DNA of 64,000 nucleotides from Maricaulis salignorans (GCA_945891505.1 CAMDDL010000002.1:105029-169028); one strand, 5' to 3'. Numbered from the stretch's first letter, positions 18,593 to 28,269 are shown. A program made the numbers and translations. Notes: generated by a model not told the origin, from the sequence alone.

Positions 18593-18937
18593 TTAGCCCG
18601 CGACGGCAGCGGCGTCTTTTTCGCCCGTGCGAATGCGCAGCGCCATCTCGACATCGACGACAAAGATTTTGCCATCGCCGATCTTGCCCGTATTTGCGGC
18701 ACCTGCCAGCGCTTCAACCACTTTGTCGACCATGTCATCGGTGACCACGGCCTCAATCTTGACCTTGGGCAGCAACTTCACTTCGTATTCGGCTCCGCGA
18801 TAAACCTCGGTCTTGCCCTTTTGACGACCGTAGCCGCGAACTTCGGTAACAGTCAGGCCCGAAATGCCCGCTTCGGTTGCCGCATCAAGCACTGCATCGA
18901 GACGGCTTGGTTTGATAATGGCGGTGACAAGCTTCAT
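18593..18937 (-). CDS. glnK: Nitrogen regulatory protein PII (GlnK-like)
   Basis: A 114-residue PII trimer subunit that senses ATP/ADP and 2-oxoglutarate and binds partners such as AmtB or glutamine synthetase adenylyltransferase. Visible hallmarks are MKLVTAIIKP, TEVRGYGRQKG, the T-loop with the uridylylation site Y51 in TEVYRGAEYEV, KIEAVVTDD, and TGKIGDGKIFV with RIRTGE at the C-terminus. The MKLVTAIIKP start is more like GlnK than GlnB. Unlike most glnK genes it has no amtB after it, and it has no glnA next to it either. The choice between GlnK and GlnB is therefore tentative. Confidence 0.9.
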   Translation of the reverse strand: MKLVTAIIKPSRLDAVLDAATEAGISGLTVTEVRGYGRQKGKTEVYRGAEYEVKLLPKVKIEAVVTDDMVDKVVEALAGAANTGKIGDGKIFVVDVEMALRIRTGEKDAAAVAG

Positions 18938-19103
18938 TCTGTTCCCCTCAATTCGCGTCGGGTTCGTCCTTTGGAACTAGACCCTGATTATTCCATCACG
19001 ATCTAGATTAGACAATCAGCAGCACTTGTGACCCGCTTTCAATGCCAGACCGCAGGGCAGAGGATGTTAGCACAATTTTTGAGCGACTTTTGCGGTGATT
19101 GCC

Positions 19104-19823
19104 TCAAAAACGTGCGGCCGCGGGCTGGGCTAACAACACGCGTCGACCTTGGCCGGGAAGACTGTCGGCATACAGACGCTTTACCGCCTCAACTAAAATG
19201 ACCCCACCCAGCGCCGGCCAAGCCCGTTCGCCGACGCTTTCCCACGTCTCGGCGGCTCCACCGGTTGCCATTTTCCAAGTCAAGGGCGGACCATAGAGCG
19301 CGCGCGACCATGCCACCGGTTGAAACATGGCCTCGCTTAGGAGGCTGGCTAGCTGGCTGCGGCTATAAGGCCTGCCTTGGCCAAAAGGGGTCGCTTCAGC
19401 GCGGGCCCAAATGCCACCGCGATTGGCGACCGCAATCATCAGGCGCCCTTCGGGGGCAAGCAATCGCCAAAGTTCGCGCAGCAGTACACGCGGATTTTCT
19501 GCTTCTTCTAGGGCATGAACACAGAGGATACGGTCAAAGATTGCTTCGGTGAAGGGCATCCGGTCCTCATCACCGATACAGGTAAGGTTGGAAGCACCCG
19601 AAGGCCATCGCTCTACCCCTTGTGTGGCCGGCATCAGGGCAGTGACCCGCCGCGCGGTTGGCAGCCACGGTGTCAAATAGGGCGTCGCATAACCAAAACC
19701 TAAAACATCGAGGCCTTTACAATCCCCCCAAGCATCCACCATGCGGCGACCAGCCATAGCCTGCGCGGTCTGCCCCAAGGGGCCCGCATAAAAACTTTGC
19801 AAGGCGAGAACATCAACGCGCAT
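19104..19823 (-). CDS. Class I SAM-dependent methyltransferase
   Basis: A 239-residue methyltransferase of the Methyltransf_11 type. The SAM-binding motif I is degenerate but visible as GLDVLGFGYATPYL. Later come IGDEDRMPFTEAIFDRILCVHALEE and RELWRLLAPEGRLMIAVANRGGIWA. A homologue next to gloB is a common arrangement in alphaproteobacteria, and the two genes diverge here across 41 bases. The substrate is not known. It should not be read as a glyoxalase pathway enzyme on context alone. Confidence 0.85.
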   Translation of the reverse strand: MRVDVLALQSFYAGPLGQTAQAMAGRRMVDAWGDCKGLDVLGFGYATPYLTPWLPTARRVTALMPATQGVERWPSGASNLTCIGDEDRMPFTEAIFDRILCVHALEEAENPRVLLRELWRLLAPEGRLMIAVANRGGIWARAEATPFGQGRPYSRSQLASLLSEAMFQPVAWSRALYGPPLTWKMATGGAAETWESVGERAWPALGGVILVEAVKRLYADSLPGQGRRVLLAQPAAARF

Positions 19824-19864
19824 GGGGACTAGGATAAACCAAGTTTCTCTTTTAAAGGACAGAC

Positions 19865-20632
19865 ATGCTTATCATTCATATGTTTCCCTGTCTGTCAGAC
19901 AATTACGGCTTTCTTGTCCGCGACTCGGCCACTGGCAAAGTTGCCTGCATCGATACCCCGGACGCCACAGCCATTCTAGCCGAAGCTCAGAAGTTGGGCT
20001 GGCAGATCGACGAAATCTGGAACACCCATTGGCATCCAGATCATGCTGGTGGCAATCAAGCGATCGAGAAGGCTTTGGGCTCCCTATCGTTAGGGCCAGA
20101 AGAAGTCCACACACGCATCAGTCCGCTCGCTAAGATCGTGCGGCCGGGTGAGACCGTCCATTTGGGCGAGAGCTCTGCCGAAGTCATAGATGTTGGTGGG
20201 CATACCCTAGGGCATATCGCCTTCTACTTTGCGGCAGACCAAGTGGCATTTGTCGGCGATGCGTTGTTTGCGTTGGGTTGCGGGCGGCTGTTTGAAGGCA
20301 GCGCCGAACAGGCTTGGGCTAGCCTCTCGCGCCTCATGGCGTTGCCCGATGCGACAACCATTTATTGCGCGCATGAATATACAGCCGCCAATGCGCGCTT
20401 TTGTGCGACAATTGAGAGCGATAATGTTGCACTGACAAGCCGAATTGCCGACATCACCCGCTTGCGCGCCGAAAATCTGCCGACCGTTCCAACCAGCATT
20501 GGGCTTGAACGGACGACCAATCCGTTTGTGAGGGCGGATCTGCCTAGCGTCCGAGCTGCGATCGGGATTGCTGCCGATGCCGCCGCCTACGAGGCGTTTG
20601 GGCGCGTGCGGCAAATGAAGGACCAATTCTAA
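19865..20632 (+). CDS. gloB: Hydroxyacylglutathione hydrolase (glyoxalase II)
   Basis: A 255-residue metallo-beta-lactamase-fold thioesterase that hydrolyses S-D-lactoylglutathione to D-lactate and glutathione, the second step of methylglyoxal detoxification. The metal motif THWHPDH is complete, followed by GHTLGHIAF, FVGDALFALGCGRLFEG and YCAHEYT. The C-terminal helical domain typical of glyoxalase II is present. AAGGA sits just before the ATG. Its stop codon overlaps the start of the next gene (TAATG), so the two form an operon. Confidence 0.96.
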   Translation: MLIIHMFPCLSDNYGFLVRDSATGKVACIDTPDATAILAEAQKLGWQIDEIWNTHWHPDHAGGNQAIEKALGSLSLGPEEVHTRISPLAKIVRPGETVHLGESSAEVIDVGGHTLGHIAFYFAADQVAFVGDALFALGCGRLFEGSAEQAWASLSRLMALPDATTIYCAHEYTAANARFCATIESDNVALTSRIADITRLRAENLPTVPTSIGLERTTNPFVRADLPSVRAAIGIAADAAAYEAFGRVRQMKDQF

Positions 20633-21096
20633 TGCAACGGGCCGTTTCAGGCGATTTATCGGCTTCTGAGATCATTGCCCTGCTGCAGATGAAGCCCCAC
20701 CCAGAGGGTGGCCATTATGTTGAGACGTTTCGTGATCCTGAAGGGCCAGAGGGCCGCGGCTTTTCCACCAGTATCTATTTTCTACTTCAAGCGGGTGAAG
20801 TCTCGGCTTGGCACAGGGTCGATGCGGGGGAACATTGGTTTTGGCATGCAGGCGGGCCGTTGGCGCTTAGCATCAGTGAAGATGGCCAAAAGGCCTATGC
20901 GCACCGCTTAGGGCCTGACCTGCGGGCGGGACAACGGCCACAAGCGATTGTGCCCGCAGGCGCTTGGCAGGCAGCCGAAAGCCTCGGCGCTTGGACCTTA
21001 GTAAGCTGCGTCGTCGCACCGGGTTTCGTGTTTGAACGGTTTGAACTTGCCCATCCAGACTGGTTTCCGGGCAAGCCCGGGCAAGCCCCTATTTAG
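20632..21096 (+). CDS. DUF985 cupin-fold protein
   Basis: A 154-residue single-domain cupin of the DUF985 family. Signatures are MKPHPEGGHYVETFRD, STSIYFLL, and VSAWHRVDAGEHWFWHAGGPL, followed by WQAAESLGAWTLVSCVVAPGF. The His residues in the WHRVDAGEHW segment may bind a metal. The start codon overlaps the gloB stop by one base, so it is translated with gloB. No enzymatic role is established for the family. Confidence 0.88.
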   Translation: MQRAVSGDLSASEIIALLQMKPHPEGGHYVETFRDPEGPEGRGFSTSIYFLLQAGEVSAWHRVDAGEHWFWHAGGPLALSISEDGQKAYAHRLGPDLRAGQRPQAIVPAGAWQAAESLGAWTLVSCVVAPGFVFERFELAHPDWFPGKPGQAPI

Positions 21097-21108
21097 GCTA
21101 TTTCTGCG

Positions 21109-21798
21109 TTAACTGGCCTTGTCGAGCGCATAGCCAGCAGAGCGAACGGTTCGGATCGGGTCGATTTCGTCGGCTTCATTCAGTGCTTTGCGCAAACGAC
21201 CGACATGGACGTCCACCGTACGCGCCTCGACATAGACGTCTGACCCCCAAACTGCATCCAGCAATTGTTCACGCGAAAAGACACGCCCTGGATGTTGCAT
21301 AAAATAATCCAGCAGGCGGAATTCTGTCGGGCCCAAATGGACATCACGCTCGCCCCGCTTCACACGGTAGGACACACGGTCGACCACAATATCGCCAAAC
21401 ACCAGCCGATCATCGGCTAGACCCGGACGAATGCGACGCAGAACGGCACGCACGCGAGCCAAAAGTTCGGTCGTCGAAAATGGCTTGGTGACGTAATCAT
21501 CCGCACCTGTGTCGAGGCCACGAATCCGGTCAGATTCTTCGCCGCGTGCCGTCAGCATGATGATGGGGATGTTGCGGGCATCCGGCTTGGCACGCAACCT
21601 CCGGCAAACTTCAATGCCGGGCACTTTTGGCAACATCCAGTCAAGAATGACTAAGTCCGGCAAGCGCTCAGACGCCATCATCAGGGCTTCCTCACCATCG
21701 ACAGCGACGCCGACATGATAGCCATCTTTTTCCAGATTATAGCGCAATAGCGTGGCTAAGGCGTCTTCGTCTTCAACGACAAGCACATACGGGGTCAT
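21109..21798 (-). CDS. phoB: Phosphate regulon response regulator PhoB
   Basis: A 229-residue OmpR-type regulator. The receiver has the acidic pocket VVEDEDA, phospho-acceptor D53 in LVILDWMLP, and the conserved Lys in VTKPF. The winged helix has FRLLDYFMQHPGRVFSREQLLDAVWG and RTVDVHVGRLRKAL. Phosphorylated by PhoR, it activates genes with Pho boxes, including the two in this window. It is the last gene of the phosphate block and overlaps phoU by 4 bases, the order known from Caulobacter. Confidence 0.97.
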   Translation of the reverse strand: MTPYVLVVEDEDALATLLRYNLEKDGYHVGVAVDGEEALMMASERLPDLVILDWMLPKVPGIEVCRRLRAKPDARNIPIIMLTARGEESDRIRGLDTGADDYVTKPFSTTELLARVRAVLRRIRPGLADDRLVFGDIVVDRVSYRVKRGERDVHLGPTEFRLLDYFMQHPGRVFSREQLLDAVWGSDVYVEARTVDVHVGRLRKALNEADEIDPIRTVRSAGYALDKAS

Positions 21799-22523
21799 GA
21801 CAATGGCTCCTGATTAGGCGACGGTGGAAGGGGAGGCATGACAGGATCGACCGCCTTTGGCCGGTCGATGCCGATGTCTTCACCGGTTTCAAGGAAATAA
21901 ATGACTTCGGCCATATTGGTGCAGTGATCGCCGATCCGCTCAATATTCTTGGCGACAAACAACAAATGCGCGCCTGGACCAATCATGCGGGGATCTTCCA
22001 TCATATAAGTCAAAAGTTCGCGGAAAAGAGAATTATAATGCTCGTCCAGCTCTTCATCCTGCATCCAAACTGAAACAGCACCAGCCACTTCACGCGATGC
22101 AAAAGTGTCGAGGACTTGCTTCAACTGGGTGACGGCGATCTTGCCCATGCGCTCCACGCTGCGAGTCAAAGAGATCGGGTCAAATTCCTGAATGGTCAGC
22201 GCGCGCTTGGCTATGTTCTTGGCCAAATCGCCTATGCGCTCCAAGTCAGCAGCAAGCTTTAGGGCAGCTACCGTCTGCCGCAAATCGCGCCCTAACGGCT
22301 GACGCAAAGCCAACAAGCGCATGATCTTCCGCTCGATCTCGCGTTGAAGCTCGTCAATCATTTTGTCGCCATCAATCACGCTGCGCGCGAGGCCCGCATC
22401 GCGGCGCGCAATGGCGGTGACTGCATCGCTCAAAGCTTGCTCTGAATAGCCGCCCATGCGGGTCAGGTCCGCCCCGAGGGCTTCTAATTCTTCGGTAAAC
22501 GCACGAACGGTATGTTCTGTCAT
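21795..22523 (-). CDS. phoU: Phosphate signalling protein PhoU
   Basis: A 242-residue protein made of two PhoU helical bundles. The conserved segments are ALEADLTRMG-like near the start, KMIDELQREIERKIMRLLALRQPLGRDLR, and ERIGDLAKNIAKRA in the first half. HLLFVAKNIERIGDHCTNMAEVIYF follows in the second. PhoU links the Pst transporter to PhoR and keeps the Pho regulon off when phosphate is plentiful. A short 6-bp hairpin (22540-22556) separates it from pstB upstream. Confidence 0.96.
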   Translation of the reverse strand: MTEHTVRAFTEELEALGADLTRMGGYSEQALSDAVTAIARRDAGLARSVIDGDKMIDELQREIERKIMRLLALRQPLGRDLRQTVAALKLAADLERIGDLAKNIAKRALTIQEFDPISLTRSVERMGKIAVTQLKQVLDTFASREVAGAVSVWMQDEELDEHYNSLFRELLTYMMEDPRMIGPGAHLLFVAKNIERIGDHCTNMAEVIYFLETGEDIGIDRPKAVDPVMPPLPPSPNQEPLS

Positions 22524-22539
22524 TGAAACTTACTTTCAA

Positions 22540-22556
22540 GCACCCGTTTAGGGTGC
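22540..22556 (-). repeat. Short hairpin between pstB and phoU
   Basis: GCACCC and GGGTGC pair around a 5-base loop in the 40-base gap between pstB and phoU. Without a U-run it is unlikely to be a full terminator. It could stabilise the upstream transcript or tune expression of phoU-phoB relative to the transporter genes. Confidence 0.4.
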
Positions 22557-22563
22557 AAACCTC

Positions 22564-23409
22564 TTAGCCAAATCGGCCTGTGATATAATCTTGGGTGCGA
22601 CTGTCGCGCGGGTTGGTGAAAATCTCTTCAGTAGGCCCAGCTTCCACCAGCTTGCCCATATGAAAAAAAGCGGTGCGCTGGCTCACTCGAGCGGCCTGCG
22701 CCATCGAGTGGGTAACGATGATAATGCAGAAATTTTGACGCAATTCGTCGATCAATTCCTCAATCTTGGCCGTCGCGATAGGGTCCAAGGCTGAGCAAGG
22801 TTCGTCCATCAGAATGATTTCAGGGTTAACCGCAATGGCGCGAGCAATCACCAAGCGCTGCTGTTGGCCACCGGAAAGGCCGGTACCGGGCTGATGCAGA
22901 CGGTCTTTTACTTCTTCCCAAAGTCCCGCTTTCCGCAGGCTTTGCTCCACAATCCGCTCTAGACCAGGCTTGTCATTAGCAATGCCATGGATGCGCGGGC
23001 CATAGGCAACATTCTCGAAAATCGTCTTCGGAAATGGATTAGGCTTTTGGAAAACCATGCCGACCGACGCCCTAAGCACAACTGGATCAATCGCGCGGTC
23101 ATTCACATCGCGGCCATCGACTTGAATACTGCCTGTCACTTTGCAGGAATCAATGGTGTCATTCATGCGGTTGATGCAGCGCAAAAAGGTAGATTTTCCG
23201 CAGCCCGATGGGCCGATAAAGGCGGTCACCGAGGCATCAGGGACATCCAAGGACACGTCAAACAGGGCTTGCTTCGTGCCGTAAAAGACGTTGACGTCTC
23301 GCGCGCGTACTTTTGAGCTGATGTCTGGCAGAATTCCTGTTGATTGTTGGACTTGCACGGCATGGGTTTCGCCATGAGCTTCAGAGCTGTTTTGAGAAAA
23401 CGTATTCAT
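22564..23409 (-). CDS. pstB: Phosphate ABC transporter ATP-binding protein PstB
   Basis: A 281-residue ABC ATPase that drives high-affinity phosphate import through PstCA. Walker A is [13 protein letters not shown], the signature is [14 protein letters not shown], and Walker B is [14 protein letters not shown]. The PstB marker sequences [13 protein letters not shown], VFQKPNPFP and YGPRIHG are all seen. It has an N-terminal polar extension of about 35 residues. It lies 4 bases after pstA and before phoU. Confidence 0.98.
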   Translation of the reverse strand: MNTFSQNSSEAHGETHAVQVQQSTGILPDISSKVRARDVNVFYGTKQALFDVSLDVPDASVTAFIGPSGCGKSTFLRCINRMNDTIDSCKVTGSIQVDGRDVNDRAIDPVVLRASVGMVFQKPNPFPKTIFENVAYGPRIHGIANDKPGLERIVEQSLRKAGLWEEVKDRLHQPGTGLSGGQQQRLVIARAIAVNPEIILMDEPCSALDPIATAKIEELIDELRQNFCIIIVTHSMAQAARVSQRTAFFHMGKLVEAGPTEEIFTNPRDSRTQDYITGRFG

Positions 23410-23413
23410 GGGT

Positions 23414-25243
23414 TTACCACCTGCGCTCGAACTTGCGTCGCAGGAAGATTGCGACAGCGTTCATCAATATCATGAAGAGAAGTAGGATAAGAATAGCAAC
23501 AGCCGTACGGGGCTCCCAAGCTCGCTCAGGACGGCCCGCCCACATGAAGAGCTCAACGGGTAAAACAGTCGCAGAGTCTGTGAAGCTGGTTGGCACATCG
23601 GCGATAAAAGCCACCATTCCGATCATCAACAAGGGGGCGGTTTCCCCCAATGCGTGGGCCATAGCCAGAATTGAACCGGTCATGATGCCAGGCATGGCCA
23701 AGGGCAGCACATGGTGGAAAATCGCCTGCATTTTCGAAGCACCAACACCCAGCGCGGCTTCCCGAATAGACGGTGGGACAGCTTTTAAAGCAGCCCGCGA
23801 GGCGATAATAATCACGGGCAGGCTCATCAAGGTCAGCACAATGCCACCTACAATCGGGGCCGAGCGCGGCATATTGAAGAAGGTCAAGAAGACCGCAAAA
23901 CCCAACAGACCAAAGACAATGGACGGCACGGCAGCAAGGTTGTTGATATTGACCTCGATTAGGTCTGTCAGTGCATTTTTGGGCGCGAATTCTTCCAAAT
24001 AGACAGCTGTTGCAACCCCAATGGGCACGGCGGTGCAGAAGGTCACCAGAAGTGTCAAAATCGACCCGACAAGAGCCGAAAGAATTCCCGACAATTCAGG
24101 CTCGTTCGAGTCTGAATTGGTAAAGATCGTTGTGTTAAGCGCCGGACGAATGGCCCCTTCACTCTGCAACTGACGGCCAAAGGCAATTACTTCATCATTC
24201 ACAGCCCGACCGTTTTGCGGCGTCGCTATCTGGACTGTCCGCCAAGCTTGGCTGGACGTAGGCTTGTTGTCTCGCACCAAAAGAACGCCTTGTGCGGCCG
24301 ATGGTGCGATGCGGGTTAGCTTATAGGTCGCGCCACCAACTTCGACTAGAATGCTGGGCTTGTCATCGTTTAATTCGATTGCCCCACCTTCACCTTGAAC
24401 CGCGGCACGATACGCTGCAATCGTGGCTGCATCGACTTCCGTTTCGCCAGTGAGATTGTCGACAAGCGTTTGGGCCTGATCTGCTAGGCTTTCGGCGGCT
24501 GCTAAACCCGCGCCTTTAGAAGCCTGTAGCTCTGCAACCTGAGTTTTCAAGGCAGCCACTTGCGTTTGCGCAATGCTTAAGCGCTGGCGTTTAAGGCCTA
24601 GTGCTGTTTCGAGTTCAGTTGCAGCTACGGCCAGGTCTTCGCGCAGATTGGCAACCGGCTTAGCAAAAGGTGCCCGACCACCACCCAAACTATAGGTGCC
24701 ATCCGTCGTGAGGGTCGCGGTCAAAGCTTCTCGCCCCTTGCTCACCCGGGTTTCCCCATAAGCACCCTTCAAAAACAGATCGAGATCATCATTAATCGGC
24801 AAGGCCACATCCAAGCTTTTACCAATCAAGCTTGGATCTTGAGCTAAGGTGCGCCCGATGGGGACGGCTGCCAGAGACGTCACAACATCGAACAAATCGT
24901 CAAGTTTCCCATCGGCTTCGACCGTTGGGAAACGTTGGATCAAGGCATCTTGGACCAAGCCATAGAAATTACCATGCTCGCGAATTTCAGATGGCACGCG
25001 TTTGCCAAATGGATCGGCCTTCTCAGCGCTGACGTTCAGCGTCACATGCAAGCGGTTTTCGGTCAAAGCGGGAATGGCTTGAGCGATGACCGACAATAAC
25101 AGAAGGCCGCAGGCCGCAATCGCGGTCGCAACCATGGTTATACCAAACCAACGGAACCGGGTTTCAGCGGCATGCCGCCGTTTGATTTGACCGTTTACGA
25201 TGTCCCGCAATGCGGTCCGAGATGGGGCAGCAGGGTCACTCAT
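23414..25243 (-). CDS. pstA: Phosphate ABC transporter permease PstA with a large periplasmic insert
   Basis: A 609-residue permease, about twice the length of E. coli PstA. The first helix lies at about residues 30-52. A periplasmic region of some 320 residues follows, with an Ala/Gln-rich stretch likely to form a coiled coil. The permease core is in the C-terminal 230 residues ([16 protein letters not shown] to [14 protein letters not shown]) and includes the loop [22 protein letters not shown] that contacts PstB. The insert resembles the DUF3333 extension known in alphaproteobacteria. It overlaps pstC by 8 bases. Confidence 0.94.
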   Translation of the reverse strand: MSDPAAPSRTALRDIVNGQIKRRHAAETRFRWFGITMVATAIAACGLLLLSVIAQAIPALTENRLHVTLNVSAEKADPFGKRVPSEIREHGNFYGLVQDALIQRFPTVEADGKLDDLFDVVTSLAAVPIGRTLAQDPSLIGKSLDVALPINDDLDLFLKGAYGETRVSKGREALTATLTTDGTYSLGGGRAPFAKPVANLREDLAVAATELETALGLKRQRLSIAQTQVAALKTQVAELQASKGAGLAAAESLADQAQTLVDNLTGETEVDAATIAAYRAAVQGEGGAIELNDDKPSILVEVGGATYKLTRIAPSAAQGVLLVRDNKPTSSQAWRTVQIATPQNGRAVNDEVIAFGRQLQSEGAIRPALNTTIFTNSDSNEPELSGILSALVGSILTLLVTFCTAVPIGVATAVYLEEFAPKNALTDLIEVNINNLAAVPSIVFGLLGFAVFLTFFNMPRSAPIVGGIVLTLMSLPVIIIASRAALKAVPPSIREAALGVGASKMQAIFHHVLPLAMPGIMTGSILAMAHALGETAPLLMIGMVAFIADVPTSFTDSATVLPVELFMWAGRPERAWEPRTAVAILILLLFMILMNAVAIFLRRKFERRW

Positions 25244-26636
25244 ATTTGTCTCGATATTTTTGAACGACGCGCAATGCGATGATGTTGAGGATCAAGGTCA
25301 CGAAGAACAAGACAAACCCAAGCGCAAAAGCGGCATGGGTTTTTGGGCTGTCATACTCTTGGTCGCCAGTTAGCAATGTCACGATTTGCACCGTGACCGT
25401 GGTCACCATATCCAAGGGGTTCAGGGTGAGGTTAGCATTTTGCCCCGCGGCCATGGTCACGATCATGGTCTCACCCAAGGCTTTAGACACAGCCAACAAG
25501 ATGGAGCCAACGATGCCTGGCAGAGCCGCGGGAATTACGACCCGACCAATTGTCTCCGACTTGGTTGCGCCCATGGCATAGGAACCGTCACGTAGAGCTT
25601 GGGGAACCGCATTGATCACATCGTCCGATAGCGACGAAATGAAGGGAATGATCATAACCCCCATCACCAAACCAGCAGCTAAAGCGCTTTGCGCTGAGAC
25701 ATCGAGGCCAACGCTGGTACCAATTGCCCGAATAATTGGTGCAACGGTCAACAAAGCAAAGAAGCCGAACACCACGGTTGGGATACCGGCAAGCAACTCT
25801 AAAACGGGCTTCACCACAGCGCGGGCACGGGCACTTGCATATTCAGAAAGATAGATGGCTGAGCCGAGGCCGACCGGGATCGCAATTGCCATCGCAATCA
25901 CCATGATCAGCGCGGTCCCGGCGAACAATGGAACGGCTCCAAATGCACCAGATTGGCCTATCTGATCAGCCCGAATAGCAACTTGCGGGCTCCACTGCGT
26001 GCCAAACAGAAAGTCGATCGGACTGTAACTTGAAAAGAATTTCAACGTCTCAAAAAGTAGTGACAAAACAATGCCAAGGGTGGTCAGAATAGCAATGCCG
26101 GAGGCCACCATCATGGCTGCCTTAATGCAGACTTCAACCGCGTTGCGGGCGCGGAAGTCCCGCCCTAGATGCGAGTTCGATAAGAAAAATCCGAGGGCAG
26201 CAAGTGCAAGAGCACCTAAACCAAAAGCCAAATTGAGATTCGCGGAAATCGCGCGCATCGCTTCAGCTGCAGCTAAAACATCCGGGGTACGCTGGCTCGG
26301 GGTGCCACCAAAGGCAATCTTGCTAGCATCGGCAAAAAATAGGTCCAACCGCTCTTTCGGAAGGGCCAGAACTTCTGGCGCGAGGCTATGGGACAGGAGC
26401 GACCGAATTGCGGATGGGGCGATCAACTCATGCAGTAGCAAGAGAGCTAAAGCAGGCCCAACGACCCACAAAACCGCGTACCAACCATGATAACCGGGTA
26501 AAGAATTCAAACGGCCTTGGCAAGAGTTGGCCAGAACCAGCGCTTTAGTTGCGCCGGATTGCCAAGCCCACGTCCCGAAAGCCAGCACAAGGGCTGCGGC
26601 AATCAGGCTTACAGGCACATCTGCGAACGCATCCAT
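25236..26636 (-). CDS. pstC: Phosphate ABC transporter permease PstC
   Basis: A 466-residue permease subunit. Helices near residues 12-30 and 55-72 come first, with a periplasmic loop and further helices. The permease core carries ALRDGSYAMGATKSETIGRVVIPAALPG as the cytoplasmic coupling loop. Like pstA here, it is longer than the E. coli protein because of an N-terminal extension of the type seen in other alphaproteobacteria. I chose ATG 26636; TTG at 26642 is an alternative better spaced from GGGG. A Pho box lies about 85 bases upstream, so this gene may have its own phosphate-responsive promoter. Confidence 0.94.
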   Translation of the reverse strand: MDAFADVPVSLIAAALVLAFGTWAWQSGATKALVLANSCQGRLNSLPGYHGWYAVLWVVGPALALLLLHELIAPSAIRSLLSHSLAPEVLALPKERLDLFFADASKIAFGGTPSQRTPDVLAAAEAMRAISANLNLAFGLGALALAALGFFLSNSHLGRDFRARNAVEVCIKAAMMVASGIAILTTLGIVLSLLFETLKFFSSYSPIDFLFGTQWSPQVAIRADQIGQSGAFGAVPLFAGTALIMVIAMAIAIPVGLGSAIYLSEYASARARAVVKPVLELLAGIPTVVFGFFALLTVAPIIRAIGTSVGLDVSAQSALAAGLVMGVMIIPFISSLSDDVINAVPQALRDGSYAMGATKSETIGRVVIPAALPGIVGSILLAVSKALGETMIVTMAAGQNANLTLNPLDMVTTVTVQIVTLLTGDQEYDSPKTHAAFALGFVLFFVTLILNIIALRVVQKYRDKYE

Positions 26637-26722
26637 GAACAATCATCGCCCCTGCCAGACAATCTGGCACCAATTCTCCTCCGCCCCTTAAGGGTTTGCT
26701 GAGAAGACAAGATTACATTTTT

Positions 26723-26740
26723 ACGACACTTCGATGACAC
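26723..26740 (-). promoter_or_regulatory. Probable Pho box before pstC
   Basis: On the minus strand the sequence reads GTGTCATCGAAGTGTCGT: two 7-base half sites of the CTGTCAT type separated by 4 bases, the standard 11-base repeat of PhoB sites. There are three departures from consensus. It lies in the 116-base gap between phoR and pstC. Confidence 0.6.
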
Positions 26741-26758
26741 CGACCGCGTTAGACAGGA

Positions 26759-28186
26759 TCAGCCTGCTTGTACTTCTGCAATTGTCCGTACAGGACCCAA
26801 TTCTAGCGGCTGCGGCAGATAGACCGAGAAAGCAGTCCCCCTGCCTTGCTCACTCTCTACCACTAATCCACCACGATGGCGATTAACGATATGCTTGACG
26901 ATTGCCAAGCCCAGACCCGTGCCACTTTTGCCTGTGGCAGTTTCTTCGACGCGGTAAAAGCGCTCTGACAAACGCGGCAAATGTTGACGTGCGATTCCAG
27001 GACCTGAATCCTCAACCCGCAAAGTGCAATAAAGGCGCTCACGATCCACTTCTGGACTGGTAAGTGGCAAGCGCGAAGCGCCGTCCCACTCGCGCATGCC
27101 TGACCTCAAAGCAGACTCACGGTCGAGCCAAGCGGACAGGATGATGCGGACTTCAGACTGCGCGCCGCCATATTTGAGGGCGTTATCAATGAGGTTCGCG
27201 GCGATCTGTTGAATTTCGTCCCAGTCCCCAATCACCCAAAGGGGATCATCGCCGACCTTGAACTGAATGCGCTTCTGCTTATCCGGAGGCAAACTCTCGA
27301 CAATTTCCTGCACCGCGGCTGCAAAGTCAGACCGAGCGGTTGGGGCAACGTGCTCATTAAGTTCAATCCGCGACAAACTTAGCAAGTCTGAGATCAGGCG
27401 ACTCATGCGGTCTGCCTGCAAGTGCATGATTTCTAAAAATCGATCGCGGGCAATTGCATCTTCGCGGGCTGGGCCACGCAGGGTTTCAATAAAGCCGACG
27501 ATCCCAGCTAGAGGCGTGCGCAATTCGTGGCTGGCGTTTGCCAAGAAGTCGGCCCGCATACGCTCGGACATGCGGGCTTCAGTTTCATCTTGGATCGACA
27601 AAAGGACAAAGCGCTCTTGATCTGCCTCAAAAGCCGCGATCGAAACACGCTCATAGCGATCAACTGGCACACGACTTTCAATGGACAAAGTCCGAGTCGC
27701 GCCAGTTTTGAACACTTCGCTCACCGCGTCCACCAAATTCGGTCTCCGAATCACGGCGCTAAAGCGTATTTGGCCAGTATCTATTGAGAAGCGGTCTCGT
27801 GCCGGTTGGTTGGTCCCAACCAAACGACCAGCAGCATCAACAATCAACACCGGATTAGGAGTTGCTTCAATGGCAGATCGGGCAAAGCGCACGGCGTCTC
27901 GGACCAAGGTGGTGCCAGCCGCTTCATTCAAAGTACCCGGATCAGCAGTTGAGGTAACCTCACCTTGACCCAAAAGGCTTTTTCTTTCGATCAATGTCTT
28001 GGTGGCGTCTGCCCCAAGCCACCAGCCGACGGCCAATATCAAACCGACCCCGATGCCACCCGATAGCGTCACCAGTGCATTCTGGCTCAGCCCATAGATC
28101 AAGCCGCAAGCAACAACCAGCACCCCCAGAATGGTGGCTCTGACGGGCCAATTGGGGGCGTTACTTTCAGCAGAACTTTCAGGCAT
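26759..28186 (-). CDS. phoR: Phosphate regulon sensor kinase PhoR
   Basis: A 475-residue membrane histidine kinase. Two hydrophobic helices lie at about 14-32 and 36-54. A PAS domain covers roughly 105-205 (AIEATPNPVLIVDAAGRLVG). The HisKA motif FLANASHELRTPLAG has phospho-acceptor H220. The ATPase part shows NLIDNALKYG, VEDSGPGIA and GKSGTGLGLAIVKH. It phosphorylates PhoB when the Pst-PhoU complex signals phosphate shortage. It is the first gene of the block and has a Pho box upstream, pointing to positive autoregulation. Confidence 0.96.
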   Translation of the reverse strand: MPESSAESNAPNWPVRATILGVLVVACGLIYGLSQNALVTLSGGIGVGLILAVGWWLGADATKTLIERKSLLGQGEVTSTADPGTLNEAAGTTLVRDAVRFARSAIEATPNPVLIVDAAGRLVGTNQPARDRFSIDTGQIRFSAVIRRPNLVDAVSEVFKTGATRTLSIESRVPVDRYERVSIAAFEADQERFVLLSIQDETEARMSERMRADFLANASHELRTPLAGIVGFIETLRGPAREDAIARDRFLEIMHLQADRMSRLISDLLSLSRIELNEHVAPTARSDFAAAVQEIVESLPPDKQKRIQFKVGDDPLWVIGDWDEIQQIAANLIDNALKYGGAQSEVRIILSAWLDRESALRSGMREWDGASRLPLTSPEVDRERLYCTLRVEDSGPGIARQHLPRLSERFYRVEETATGKSGTGLGLAIVKHIVNRHRGGLVVESEQGRGTAFSVYLPQPLELGPVRTIAEVQAG

Positions 28187-28251
28187 GGGAACTTTTCATT
28201 ATCTCGAGACAAACTGGCCACTTCAAGCTGGCACGCAGCTATGTCCGCAGG

Positions 28252-28269
28252 ATGACAGTATTTTGACGG
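28252..28269 (-). promoter_or_regulatory. Pho box before phoR
   Basis: The minus strand reads CCGTCAAAATACTGTCAT. The second half site is a perfect CTGTCAT, the first is CCGTCAA, and a 4-base spacer separates them. It is 66 bases upstream of the phoR ATG, a normal place for PhoB-dependent activation. Confidence 0.8.
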
